From CAVSSX01 sp963730735 (lineage in GTDB: Bacteria > Actinomycetota > Acidimicrobiia > Acidimicrobiales > RAAP-2), in NCBI GenBank assembly GCA_963730735.1, contig CAVSSX010000007.1, forward strand, positions 1,736,001-1,800,000: a stretch of 64,000 bases of DNA, written 5' to 3'. The notes below the pieces were generated by a model, which was not told where the DNA came from, made no database searches, and saw only the letters and a program-made list of their open reading frames with translations. Positions 39,627 to 48,796 of the stretch are shown here, in pieces. Position numbers and translations under genes: made by a program. The first letter of the stretch is position 1, and each line of letters begins with the position of its first letter.

Positions 39627-41201
39627 TCAGGTCGCCGGATAGAGGGAGTAGTCGGGGAAGTTCCCGTAGAGCCGCTCGGCGGCCCCGTCGGCGCCGAGGG
39701 TCACCGCCTGGACGAGCAGGTCGCCGCCCACGAAGGCCCCCTTCCACGACTGCCCCCGCCCACCGAACACCTCGGCCCGGTCGCCCCGCGAGCGGGGCAC
39801 GTTGACCCCGACCTTGAAGGCCTGGAGGTCCTCGGTGACCTCGGCGGCGAATTCCGGGTCGTCGGTCGCCACCGAGGCCACCAGCGCCCCGTTGCTGGCG
39901 TTCATCGCCGCCACCAGCTCGGCCTGGGTGTCGACCAGCACCACCGAGTCGAGCGGGCCGAACGGCTCGGCGTGGTGGAGGGCCCACCACGGGGGCGGGG
40001 AGAGCACGCAGGCCGGGGCCACGTAGGCCGCCCGGGCCACCTCGGGGTCGTCGTCGTCGAGGAAGCGGCCGTCGTCCAAGGTGCCGCGGTACAGGGGGAT
40101 GCCGCTCCCGCCGCCGGCCACCGCCTCCTCGAACTGGGCCCGCAGGGACCGGGCCTTGGTGGCGTGGATGACCGGCCCGAAGTCGAGGTCGGGCAACGGG
40201 TCGTCGGGGTGGTCGACGGCCAGCGGGTGGCCGAAGCGCACCGCCCCGATCACCGGCAGGTAGGCCGCCAGGAACTGGTCGAACAGGCGGCGCTGGACCA
40301 CGAAGCGGGGGTAGGCGGTGCAGCGCTGCTTGCCGTACTCGAAGCCCTTCTTGATGTGGCCCTGCAGGAGCTCCCAGTCGGAGAACTCCCACACGCCCCA
40401 GGCGTTCAGGCCCTCCTGCTCGAGCATGTGCCGCCGGCCGGTGTCGGCCAGGGAGACGGCGGCCTTGCGGCCGTTGGTCCGCCCGCCGACGAAGGCCAGG
40501 GCGCCGATGCCCTCCTCTCGGATCAGGGCGTCGCCCAGCTGGCGCCCGGCCCCCGACACGAGCGTCACCGGCAGTCCGGCCCGACGCATGAGGGCGTGGG
40601 CCACCGTCAGGCAGAGGTAGCCGCCCTGGGAGGGTGTCTTGGCGATCACGGCGTTGCCCGCCAGGAGCTGGACCAGCTCGGCGTGGACCTGCACGCTCAT
40701 GGGGTAGTTCCAGCTGGCGATGTTGGACACCGGGCCCGGGAGCGGGACCCTCGGGCCGTTGATGGTCAGTTGGCGGGCGATCTCCTCCACGTACCACCGC
40801 ACCCCGTCGAGGCAGCGGTCGACGTCGGCCGTGGCCAGGCGCCAGGGCTTGCCGATCTCCCAGACGAGCAGCAGGGCCAGCAGGTCCCGGTGCTCGGCCA
40901 TGGCGTCGACGGCCGCCGTGACCCGGGACCGTCGCTCGTCCAGGTCCGCCAGGGACCAGGCGGCGTGCTCCCGGGTGGCGGCGGCCACGGCGGTGACGGC
41001 GTCCTCGTGGGTGACCAGCGGGGGCCCGGGGATCTCCGAGCCGTCGACCGGGGTGACGTAGGCGCCGGGCTCGCCGATCCGGCGCCACTCGCCGTCGATG
41101 AGGTTGCGGGCCCGGTCGGCGTCGATGGCCTCGGGGACGGCGTCCTGGGCCCGACGCCAGGTCTCGGCCCAGGTCGTGCCGGGCTTCACGGTTCGCGACA
41201 T
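39627..41201 (-). CDS. aldehyde dehydrogenase family protein, divergent
   Basis: NAD(P)-dependent ALDH-fold protein of 524 residues. The fold is recognisable from SNIASWNYPMSVQVHAELVQ, AKTPSQGG and the catalytic Cys in GKQRCTAYPRF. The general-base region reads LEQEGLNAWG instead of the canonical ELGGKSP, so it belongs to a divergent branch and the substrate is unknown. ATG 41201 follows sthA by 26 bases, suggesting an sthA-aldh operon. The frame is open far upstream but that part is antisense to sthA-coding sequence and not conserved. Confidence 0.82.
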   Translation of the reverse strand: MSRTVKPGTTWAETWRRAQDAVPEAIDADRARNLIDGEWRRIGEPGAYVTPVDGSEIPGPPLVTHEDAVTAVAAATREHAAWSLADLDERRSRVTAAVDAMAEHRDLLALLLVWEIGKPWRLATADVDRCLDGVRWYVEEIARQLTINGPRVPLPGPVSNIASWNYPMSVQVHAELVQLLAGNAVIAKTPSQGGYLCLTVAHALMRRAGLPVTLVSGAGRQLGDALIREEGIGALAFVGGRTNGRKAAVSLADTGRRHMLEQEGLNAWGVWEFSDWELLQGHIKKGFEYGKQRCTAYPRFVVQRRLFDQFLAAYLPVIGAVRFGHPLAVDHPDDPLPDLDFGPVIHATKARSLRAQFEEAVAGGGSGIPLYRGTLDDGRFLDDDDPEVARAAYVAPACVLSPPPWWALHHAEPFGPLDSVVLVDTQAELVAAMNASNGALVASVATDDPEFAAEVTEDLQAFKVGVNVPRSRGDRAEVFGGRGQSWKGAFVGGDLLVQAVTLGADGAAERLYGNFPDYSLYPAT

Positions 41202-41227
41202 GCGGCCCAGTCTGGCCCGGGATCGGC

Positions 41228-42643
41228 CTAGGCGCTCACCGCACCCTGGATCCGGGCCAGGGAGCGGAGCTTGTTGGAGGCGTCGAGGGCGGCCACCTTG
41301 TACGCCTCCGACAGGGTGGGGTGGTTGAAGACGGCGTCGATCAGGTAGTCGATGGTCCCCCCGAGGGCCATCACCGTCTGGCCGATGTGGACCATCTCGG
41401 TCGCCCCGGTGCCCACCGTGTGCACGCCGATCAGCGTCCGGTCGGCCGGGGAGACGAGCAGCTTCAGCAGCCCGTGGGAGTCGGCGATGATGGCGCCCCG
41501 GGCGAGCTCCCGGTAGCGGGCGATGCCCACCTCGTAGTCGACCGCCGCCGCCGTGAGCTCCTCCTCGGTGCGGCCGACGTAGCTGATCTCGGGGATGGTG
41601 TAGATGCCGATGGGCAGGAGGTCGGGCATCGAGTGGGCCGGCTCGTCGAAGGCGAAGTGGGCCGTCAACCGGCCCTGCTCGGCCGACGTCGCCGCCAGGG
41701 CTGGGAAGCCGATGACGTCGCCCACGGCGAAGATGTGGGGCACGGCCGTGCGGTAGTGGTGGTCGACGACCAGCCGTCCCCGGTGGTCGGCCTCGAGGCC
41801 GGCCCGCTCGAGGTCGAGGGTGTCGGTGGCCCCCTGGCGACCGGCGGCGTAGATGACCGTGTCGGCCGGGATGCGCTTGCCGCTCTCGAGCGTGGTGAGC
41901 GTGCCCTCGGGGTGGGTGACCACCGAGGCCACCGACTCGTTGAAGCGCAGGACCACGTCGAGGTCCCGCAGGTGGTACTGCAGGGACTCCACGATCTCGG
42001 CATCGCAGTGGTCGAGCATGCGGTCCCGCTGCTCCACCACCGTCACCTTGGTGCCGAGGGCGGCGAAGACCGAGGCGTACTCGATGCCGATCACCCCGGC
42101 GCCCACCACCACCAGCGACGACGGGATGTGGTCCATCTCGAGCAGCTGGTCGGTGTCGATGACCCGGTGGTCGTCGAAGGCCACGCTCGGCGGCCGGGCC
42201 GGCCGGGTGCCGACGGCGATGACGATGCGGTCGGCCCGGAACGCCTCGTCGGGCTGGTCGGGCCGGACCAGGACCAGGGTGTGCGGGTCGACGAAGCGGG
42301 CGGTGCCGGCGAGCAGGGTCACCCGATTGCGGCTCAGCTGGTCCCGGATGACCTCGGTCTCGCGCCGGATGACGTGGGTGGTGCGAGCCTGGAGGTCGCT
42401 CATGGTGATGTCGTCCTTCACCCGGTAGCTCTGCCCGTAGATCTCGCGCAGGGACAGGCCGGTCAGGTAGACGACGGCCTCGCGGAGCGTCTTGGACGGC
42501 AGGGTCCCGGTGTTCACGCACACCCCGCCCACCTGGGCCCAGCGCTCGACGATGGCCACCCGCTTGCCGAGCTTGGCGGCGGCGATCGCCGCCTTCTGGC
42601 CACCGGGTCCCGAGCCGATGACGATCAGGTCGAAGTCGGCCAC
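41228..42643 (-). CDS. sthA: Si-specific NAD(P)+ transhydrogenase (SthA)
   Basis: Soluble flavoprotein of 471 residues exchanging hydride between NADPH and NAD+. FAD-binding IGSGPGGQKAAIAAAKLGKRV at the N-terminus, NAD-binding VVGAGVIGIEYASVFAALG in the middle. The redox motif reads GGVCVNTGTLPSKT: the second cysteine of disulfide reductases is replaced by Thr, diagnostic of SthA rather than lipoamide dehydrogenase. GTG 42643. A hairpin lies in its leader. Probably transcribed with the downstream aldehyde dehydrogenase. Confidence 0.93.
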   Translation of the reverse strand: MADFDLIVIGSGPGGQKAAIAAAKLGKRVAIVERWAQVGGVCVNTGTLPSKTLREAVVYLTGLSLREIYGQSYRVKDDITMSDLQARTTHVIRRETEVIRDQLSRNRVTLLAGTARFVDPHTLVLVRPDQPDEAFRADRIVIAVGTRPARPPSVAFDDHRVIDTDQLLEMDHIPSSLVVVGAGVIGIEYASVFAALGTKVTVVEQRDRMLDHCDAEIVESLQYHLRDLDVVLRFNESVASVVTHPEGTLTTLESGKRIPADTVIYAAGRQGATDTLDLERAGLEADHRGRLVVDHHYRTAVPHIFAVGDVIGFPALAATSAEQGRLTAHFAFDEPAHSMPDLLPIGIYTIPEISYVGRTEEELTAAAVDYEVGIARYRELARGAIIADSHGLLKLLVSPADRTLIGVHTVGTGATEMVHIGQTVMALGGTIDYLIDAVFNHPTLSEAYKVAALDASNKLRSLARIQGAVSA

Positions 42644-42671
42644 CGTCGCACCCGTGCGCTCGAGGGGGCCC

Positions 42672-42698
42672 GTCGGACCGGCGACCTCACGGTCCGAC
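42672..42698 (-). promoter_or_regulatory. 8 bp inverted repeat in the sthA leader
   Basis: GTCGGACC (42672-42679) and GGTCCGAC (42691-42698) form a perfect stem with an 11-base loop between the sthA promoter and start codon. It could be an RNA hairpin or an operator. Confidence 0.5.
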
Positions 42699-42712
42699 GT
42701 GCCATGGGCTGG

Positions 42713-42718
42713 ACCCTA
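42713..42718 (-). promoter_or_regulatory. -10 element TAGGGT of sthA
   Basis: On the minus strand TAGGGT lies about 70 bases before the sthA GTG, giving a leader of about 63 bases that contains the inverted repeat. Confidence 0.4.
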
Positions 42719-42765
42719 GCGAGGGGCTTCGTGCCTGTCACGGCCGGAAACGAAACGTTCACAGA

Positions 42766-42771
42766 TATGCT
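42766..42771 (+). promoter_or_regulatory. -10 element TATGCT of rpe
   Basis: TATGCT ends six bases before the rpe ATG at 42778; leaderless start inferred. Divergent from the sthA promoter. Confidence 0.5.
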
Positions 42772-42777
42772 CGGCCC

Positions 42778-43470
<693 letters not shown>

Positions 43471-43568
43471 GTGCCGATCGGCAACGGGGGGAAGGGTCCC
43501 GAGGTCGTGCCAGGTAGGCTGGCGGACCCACCGTCCGAGACGCCGGTCGACTCGCCGGCGCGTCGGAC

Positions 43569-43587
43569 TAAACTAGAACACGTTCTA
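43569..43587 (+). promoter_or_regulatory. ribD promoter overlapped by a KstR-like palindrome
   Basis: TAGAACACGTTCTA (43574-43587) has perfect 6-base arms and fits the published KstR operator pattern TNNAACNNGTTNNA. It overlaps the last base of a -10 element, TAAACT (43569-43574), and lies 27 bases before the ribD GTG. A TetR-family repressor acting on the riboflavin genes is inferred. No RFN riboswitch was seen. Confidence 0.55.
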
Positions 43588-43614
43588 TTGGATCGAGGGG
43601 AGAGGGGAGACGGC

Positions 43615-44604
43615 GTGGTCGACGACCATCACATGACCCGGGCGATCGCCCTGGCCCGATCGGTCCGCTCTTCCACCGCTCCGAACCCCTGGGTGGGCTG
43701 CGTCATCGTGCCCGAGGACGGCGGACCCCTGGCCGAGGGGGCCACGGCACCGCCGGGCGGCCCCCACGCCGAGGTCACGGCGTTGCGGGCCGCCGGTCCG
43801 GCCGCCCGGGGGGCCACCCTGTACACCACCCTCGAGCCGTGCTCGCACACCGGACGCACGCCACCGTGCGTCGAGGCCATCATCGAGGCCGGTGTCCGTC
43901 GGGTGGTGGTCGCCCTGGAGGACCCCGACCCCCACGTGTCGGGCGCCGGGATCGCCGCCCTCCAGGCGGCCGGCATCGAGGTGACGGTCGGCGTCGGGGC
44001 CCAGCCGGTCACCGAGCAGCTCGCCCCCTACCTGAAGCACCGCCGCACCGGGCGACCCTGGGTGGTCCTCAAGCTGGCCGTCACGCTCGACGGCCGCACG
44101 GCCGCCCCCGACGGGACCAGCAAGTGGATCACCGGCGACGAGGCCCGGGCCGACGTCCACCGCCTGCGGGCGGCCTCGGACGCCGTCCTGGTCGGGGCGG
44201 GGACCGTGCGGGCCGACGACCCCTCGCTCACCGTGCGCGACGACCTCGACCCGGCCGACGTTCGCCAGCCCCTCCGGGTGGTGCTCGGCTCCGTGCCCGA
44301 CGGGGCCCGGGTCGCCCCGGCGATCGTCCTCCAGGGCGAGCTCGGTGCCGTGCTCGACGACCTCGGGGCCCGGGGCGTGCTCCAGGTCCTGGTCGAGGGG
44401 GGTGCCACGGTGGCCCACGAGTTCCACGCCGCCGGCCTGGTCGACCGGTACGTGGTCTACCTGGCCCCGGCCCTGTTCGGCGGGGACGACGGTCACCCGA
44501 TGTTCGCCGGCCCCGGGGCGCCGACGATCGCCGACCTCTGGCGAGGTCGGTTGGTCTCGGTCGCCCAGCTGGGTGACGATGTACGCCTGGAGGTGGCGGC
44601 CTGA
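43615..44604 (+). CDS. ribD: bifunctional riboflavin deaminase/reductase (RibD)
   Basis: Second and third riboflavin steps. Zinc deaminase domain: NPWVGCVIV, PHAEVTALRAAG and EPCSHTGRTPPC. Reductase domain: WVVLKLAVTLDGRTA, SKWITGDEAR, VLVGAGTVRADDPSLTVR and LVEGGATVAHEF. About 329 residues from GTG 43615, chosen because GGGGAG lies just upstream; the frame is open back to 43471 but crosses the promoter. The stop overlaps the next gene (TGATG). Confidence 0.93.
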   Translation: MVDDHHMTRAIALARSVRSSTAPNPWVGCVIVPEDGGPLAEGATAPPGGPHAEVTALRAAGPAARGATLYTTLEPCSHTGRTPPCVEAIIEAGVRRVVVALEDPDPHVSGAGIAALQAAGIEVTVGVGAQPVTEQLAPYLKHRRTGRPWVVLKLAVTLDGRTAAPDGTSKWITGDEARADVHRLRAASDAVLVGAGTVRADDPSLTVRDDLDPADVRQPLRVVLGSVPDGARVAPAIVLQGELGAVLDDLGARGVLQVLVEGGATVAHEFHAAGLVDRYVVYLAPALFGGDDGHPMFAGPGAPTIADLWRGRLVSVAQLGDDVRLEVAA

Positions 44605-45824
44605 TGCCTTTCTCACCGGTACAAGACGCGATCGACGCCATCGCCGCGGGCGGCATGGCCGTCGTGGTGGACGACGAGGATCGAGAGAACGAGGGCGACC
44701 TGGTCATGGCGGCCGAGTCGGCCACCCCCGAGACCATCGCCTTCTTCCTGGCCCACACCTCGGGGGTCATCTGCGTGCCCCTGACCCCCGATCGGGCCGA
44801 CTACCTGGACCTTCCGTTGATGGTGGTGGCCAACACCGAGGCCCAGCGCACCGCCTTCACCGTGAGCGTGGACTTCCGCCACGGGACCTCGACCGGCATC
44901 TCGGCGGCCGACCGGGCGGCCACCGTGTCCGCCCTGATCAACCCGACCACCCGGCCCACCGACCTCAACCGGCCGGGCCACGTGTTCCCCCTGCGCTACC
45001 GGGACGGCGGCGTCCTCAAGCGGGCCGGGCACACCGAGGCGACCGTCGACCTGTGCCGGGCGGCCGGCAAGGCCCCGGCCGGGGTGCTCTGCGAGATCAT
45101 CTCCTCCGACAAGGCCACCATGGCCCGGCTGCCCGAGCTCGAGCGGTTCGCCGCCGAGCACCACCTGCCGCTGATCTCCATCGCCGACCTGGTGCGCTAC
45201 CGGCGGCGCATGGAGATGCTGGTCCGCCGGGTCTCCGAGGCCCGGATCCCGACACCCGAGGGCGAGTACATCGCCTACGTCTACGAGTCCGTGCTCGACG
45301 GCGAGCAGCACCTGGCGCTGGTGCTGGGCGACGTCGCGGCCAGCGAGAACGTCCTGGTCAGGGTGCATTCGGAGTGCCTCACCGGCGACGTCTTCAGCTC
45401 CTTGCGCTGCGACTGCGGTCCCCAGCTGCGGGCCGCCCAGGACCTGATCGCCAAGGAGGGTTGCGGGGTGGTGGTCTACCTCCGGGGCCACGAAGGCCGG
45501 GGGATCGGCCTGGCCCACAAGATCCGGGCCTACCGGCTCCAGGAGGAGGGTCACGACACCGTCGACGCCAACCTCGAGCTCGGCCTGCCGGTCGACAGTC
45601 GCGAGTACGGCATCGGCGCCCAGATGCTGGTCGACCTCGGAGTGACCACGATGCGGGTGATGACCAACAACCCGGTGAAGTACGGCGGCCTGGAGGGCTT
45701 CGGGCTCGACATCACCGAGCGGGTACCCCTCGAGCCGTCGCCCAACCCCGAGAACATCCAGTACCTGCGGACCAAGCGCGAGCGCATGGGCCACCTCCTC
45801 GAGGGGCTCGATGACGTCCTCTGA
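44604..45824 (+). CDS. ribBA: bifunctional DHBP synthase/GTP cyclohydrolase II
   Basis: 406 residues. RibB domain makes 3,4-dihydroxy-2-butanone 4-phosphate: DDEDRENEGDLVMAAE and LKRAGHTEATVDL. RibA domain opens GTP: zinc ligands in SECLTGDVFSSLRCDCGPQL and the catalytic YLRGHEGRGIGL; NNPVKYGGLEGFGL near the end. It follows ribD directly; riboflavin synthase (ribE), usually between them, is absent. Overlaps ribH by 14 bases. Confidence 0.96.
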   Translation: MPFSPVQDAIDAIAAGGMAVVVDDEDRENEGDLVMAAESATPETIAFFLAHTSGVICVPLTPDRADYLDLPLMVVANTEAQRTAFTVSVDFRHGTSTGISAADRAATVSALINPTTRPTDLNRPGHVFPLRYRDGGVLKRAGHTEATVDLCRAAGKAPAGVLCEIISSDKATMARLPELERFAAEHHLPLISIADLVRYRRRMEMLVRRVSEARIPTPEGEYIAYVYESVLDGEQHLALVLGDVAASENVLVRVHSECLTGDVFSSLRCDCGPQLRAAQDLIAKEGCGVVVYLRGHEGRGIGLAHKIRAYRLQEEGHDTVDANLELGLPVDSREYGIGAQMLVDLGVTTMRVMTNNPVKYGGLEGFGLDITERVPLEPSPNPENIQYLRTKRERMGHLLEGLDDVL

Positions 45825-46377
45825 CGAGACGGAGCTGCCCGAGGGGGCGCTCGACGAGCTGCGCACCCGGGTCGGCGCCAACCTGGCCGGCGACCCCGAC
45901 GGCCGCGGCTTGCGGATCGGGTTGGCCTGCGGCCGCTTCAACGGCGGCATCACCTGGCGTCTCCTCAACGGCGCCCTGGCGGGCCTGGAGGACGCCGGGG
46001 TGGACCGGGCCGACATCACCGTGGCCTGGGCGCCCGGCGCCTTCGAGCTCCCGGTGGTGGCCCAGGCCTTCGTGCGGGGGGCGTCGGTCGACGCCGTGGT
46101 GGCCCTCGGGGCGGTGATCCGGGGTGAGACCGGGCACTACGACTTCGTGGCCGGGGAGTGCGCCGCCGGACTGCAGCGGGTGCAACTCGACGCCGGCGTG
46201 CCGGTGATCTTCGGGGTGCTCACGACCGACAACGTCGACCAGGCGCTGGCCCGCTCGGCCCCCGACGACACCAACAAGGGCCGGGAATGCGCCGAGGCGG
46301 CGGTCGAGATGTCCCGACTGCTGCGCACCGGACCGCTGTCCGGCGAGAGCCGAGCGGCCTCCCGCGCTCTGCGATGA
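45811..46377 (+). CDS. ribH: 6,7-dimethyl-8-ribityllumazine synthase
   Basis: Penultimate riboflavin step, 188 residues, forming 60-mers or pentamers. CGRFNGGITWRLLNGAL, APGAFELPVVAQAF and VALGAVIRGETGHYDFVA (with the catalytic His) are typical, and VIFGVLTTDNVDQAL completes the core. The N-terminus is about 20 residues longer than usual because ATG 45811 overlaps ribBA; no better start lies downstream. Confidence 0.94.
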   Translation: MTSSDETELPEGALDELRTRVGANLAGDPDGRGLRIGLACGRFNGGITWRLLNGALAGLEDAGVDRADITVAWAPGAFELPVVAQAFVRGASVDAVVALGAVIRGETGHYDFVAGECAAGLQRVQLDAGVPVIFGVLTTDNVDQALARSAPDDTNKGRECAEAAVEMSRLLRTGPLSGESRAASRALR

Positions 46378-46384
46378 TCTGACC

Positions 46385-47269
46385 ATGCTCCGCCTCGTGC
46401 TGCCCAAGGGCTCGCTGGAACAGGCGACCCTGGATCTCTTCGCCGCCGCCGATCTGGGCGTGTCGCGGATGTCCAAGGTCGACTACCGCGGCACCATCGC
46501 CGACCCCCGGGTGGGAGAGGTGCGGATCCTGCGGCCCCAAGAGATCCCGCTGTACATCGCCCAGGGTCTGTTCGACCTCGGGATCACCGGCCGGGACTGG
46601 ATCGAGGAGCAGGGGAGCGACGTCGTCACCCTGGGCGAGCTGAGCTACTCCAAGGCCACCAGCAACCCCATCCGGGTGGTGCTGGCGGTGGCCGATGCCT
46701 CGCCGTTCCAGACCCTCGCCGACCTGGCCACGCATCCGGGTGAGCTGCGGGTGAGCACCGAATACCCCCAGCTCACCGCCAAGGCCCTGGCCGCCCACGG
46801 CATCAGCGCCCAGATCTCGCTCTCCTACGGGGCGACCGAGGCCAAGGTCCCCGACATCGCCGACTGCGTCGTCGAGATCACCGAGACCGGCCGGGCGCTG
46901 CGGGCCGCCGGGCTCCGGATCATCGAGACCCTGCTGATCTCGCACACCGAGCTCATCGCCAACCCGCGGGCCTACGCCGACCCCGAGAAGCGCCACGCCA
47001 TGGAGCAGTTGCTGACCCTGTTGCAGGGGACGCTCGAGGCCCGGGAGAAGGTGCTCGTGAAGCTCAACGTGTCGCCCGACGGTCTCGATCGCGTGATCGG
47101 CCTCCTGCCGTCGCTGCGCTCGCCGACCGTCTCGGAACTCTCGGGCCACAGCGGGTTCGCCGTCGAGACGGTGGTGCCCAAGGCCATGATCAACACCCTG
47201 ATCCCGGCGCTGAAGGACCAGGGGGCGACCGACATCTTGGAGCTCGCCCTGTCCAAGATCGTCCATTGA
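46385..47269 (+). CDS. hisG: ATP phosphoribosyltransferase, long form (HisG)
   Basis: First and feedback-controlled enzyme of histidine synthesis. MLRLVLPKGSLEQATL, LFDLGITGRDWIEE and the PRPP loop GYGATEAKVPD-like SYGATEAKVPDIADCVVE are present. At 294 residues it has the C-terminal ACT-like regulatory domain (KVLVKLNVSPDGLDRV, SGFAVETVVPK), so HisZ is not needed. No hisE lies directly upstream; ribH does, seven bases away, so it may share the rib transcript. Confidence 0.95.
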   Translation: MLRLVLPKGSLEQATLDLFAAADLGVSRMSKVDYRGTIADPRVGEVRILRPQEIPLYIAQGLFDLGITGRDWIEEQGSDVVTLGELSYSKATSNPIRVVLAVADASPFQTLADLATHPGELRVSTEYPQLTAKALAAHGISAQISLSYGATEAKVPDIADCVVEITETGRALRAAGLRIIETLLISHTELIANPRAYADPEKRHAMEQLLTLLQGTLEAREKVLVKLNVSPDGLDRVIGLLPSLRSPTVSELSGHSGFAVETVVPKAMINTLIPALKDQGATDILELALSKIVH

Positions 47270-47279
47270 GCGCCCGCCG

Positions 47280-47519
47280 GTGAGCGGGCTCGCCCACGAC
47301 GCCCCGGTCGAGACCCGCCGGCCCCGTTCGGGCTCGGTGACCGGGTTCGACGGCCCCCGGGGCCTGGGCGAGGTGACGGGGGAGGACGGTCGGGTGTTCC
47401 CGTTCCACTGCACGGCGATCACCGACGGCTCACGCACCATAGAAGTGGGCACGCCTGTGACCTTCATGGTCGGGGCGGGGCACGGCGGCCGTCTGGAGGC
47501 CCGGTCGGTCGGGCCGTGA
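47280..47519 (+). CDS. cold-shock-like domain protein
   Basis: A 79-residue protein whose central part, SGSVTGFDGPRGLGEVTGED and FPFHCTAITDGSRTIEVGTP, follows the cold shock domain pattern but lacks the aromatic RNP motifs of true CspA. Nucleic acid binding is possible; function unknown. GTG 47280 lies ten bases after hisG, so it is probably co-transcribed. Confidence 0.6.
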   Translation: MSGLAHDAPVETRRPRSGSVTGFDGPRGLGEVTGEDGRVFPFHCTAITDGSRTIEVGTPVTFMVGAGHGGRLEARSVGP

Positions 47520-47559
47520 GACAGCCGGGGCGGCACGAGTCGAGTGGGGTAGTGAGCTG

Positions 47560-48250
47560 TGCGAGCACGGCACGTCTGCTCATCGGGCGTGTGTGGTCTG
47601 GGGTACGCTATCGCCAAGGAGTACGTCGAGCGTGGTGCTGCGTGGTGGCGACGGTGCGGCGGAGGACCGCACCGCTCTCCACGACCTGCGGCGACGCCGT
47701 AGGCGATCGCCTCGAGATCGAACAGGTTGACATCAACGTGACCGTAGCAGGTCCGGGGCCTCGCAGAACGACTCGGTGAGGAGAGTCTTCGAGCTGCTCT
47801 TCGTCAACGCCGGGGTCACCAAGCGATCCCGGAGGCGACCACGCGATGTCTCGACCGAGGAATTCACCCGCCTGCATGGTCACCAATGCCCTGAGCCCGA
47901 TGCGGGTCGTCGAGACGACTCGAGGAGCAGGTGGAGCCGGAGGGCACGATCGCCATCATGTCGTCGGGCCAGGGCAGCATCGCCAACAACGAGCAGGGCG
48001 GCTTCGAGATCTACCGGGCCAGCAAGTCGGCTCTCAACCAGCTCATGCGTAGTTACGCGGCCCGTCAACTCGGCGAGCGGACGGACGTTGCTCCTGCTGG
48101 CGCCGGGGTGGGTTAGGACGAGCTCGGGGGACCCGGCGTCGTTTGGAAATCGGCGAGAGCATTCCCTACCTCGTGACGACCATCGAGGCGCAGCGCTGTT
48201 ATGGGGGGCTGCAGTTCCTCGATTACGTGTGGCCGGACCGTGGCGTGGTG
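47560..48250 (+). pseudogene. decayed short-chain dehydrogenase
   Basis: Pieces of one SDR in all three frames. Recognisable parts: LLIG then GLGYAIAKEYVERGA near 47575-47640, VGDRLEIEQVDINV near 47697-47740, ELLFVNAGVT near 47790, DVSTEEFTRL and MVTNALSPMRVVE near 47850-47910, GTIAIMSSGQGSIANNEQGG with the Y-x-x-x-K motif YRASKSALN near 48015, LLLLAPGWVRT near 48095, and SIPYLVTTIEAQRCYGGLQF to about 48215. At least six frame changes fall in 700 bases, far denser than elsewhere. Either a genuine pseudogene or a badly determined stretch; the region between hisG's neighbour and 48394 has no other gene. Confidence 0.75.
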
Positions 48251-48380
48251 AACGAGGTGCACGTTGGAACGGTCGAGGTAGCGGGATGAGGAACGATCGG
48301 GGCGCGACGCCGGTTCACCATGCCGTCGGGCCGGGCCGTAGGAGGGATCCGGGGTCTCCGGGGGGTGGCCGGTCGCCCCG

Positions 48381-48386
48381 TAGACT
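48381..48386 (+). promoter_or_regulatory. -10 element TAGACT
   Basis: TAGACT ends seven bases before the ATG at 48394; leaderless start inferred. Confidence 0.45.
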
Positions 48387-48393
48387 GCCGCCG

Positions 48394-48690
48394 ATGAAGG
48401 TGAGCCGGATCCATACCGAATCGGGATCGGTCTACGACGTCGACCTCGAGGGGAAGCAGATCCGGCGGGTCCACGGGCGCCACGGACCGGCCGACACCCA
48501 GCCCCAGGACGGCATCTGGCGGAACTTCGCCGCGATCGAGGGGCCGGTGGTGGACACCCCGATGGTCGTCTATTGGGCACCGGAGGCGGCCGCCGGGGCC
48601 AAGGAGACGAACCTCGGTTTCCGCAGCACGGTGGTGCGGGCCGTCGACGAGATCGAGCTCGGCCCGGACGAGGCGCCCGACCCGGTCTGA
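48394..48690 (+). CDS. hypothetical protein, 98 residues
   Basis: Soluble small protein beginning MKVSRIHTESGSVYDVDLEG with a beta-rich pattern (KQIRRVHGRHGPAD, VVDTPMVVYWAPE, TNLGFRSTVVRAVDEIEL). No family recognised. The start is fixed by the -10 element just upstream. It stands alone between the decayed SDR and cspA. Confidence 0.65.
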   Translation: MKVSRIHTESGSVYDVDLEGKQIRRVHGRHGPADTQPQDGIWRNFAAIEGPVVDTPMVVYWAPEAAAGAKETNLGFRSTVVRAVDEIELGPDEAPDPV

Positions 48691-48796
48691 GCCGCCGCCG
48701 GGCCGACGGGGGCCACGGTTCGACGGTCCCGGCGAGTGGACTATGGTTCGGACAGCGCTCGGCTCCACGCAGGCCGGGCGTCGCTGGTGGGCCTCA

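Noticed and set aside
41202..42521. Upstream open extension of the aldehyde dehydrogenase frame
   Set aside because: It overlaps sthA in another frame of the same strand; sthA is fully conserved and the extension is not.
43471..43614. FMN (RFN) riboswitch upstream of ribD
   Set aside because: None of the conserved RFN helices or loops could be recognised, and the promoter lies too close to the start to leave room for it.
47520..48390. Several short open frames (60-300 codons) in this region
   Set aside because: Each covers only a slice of the same broken SDR; none is a complete gene.
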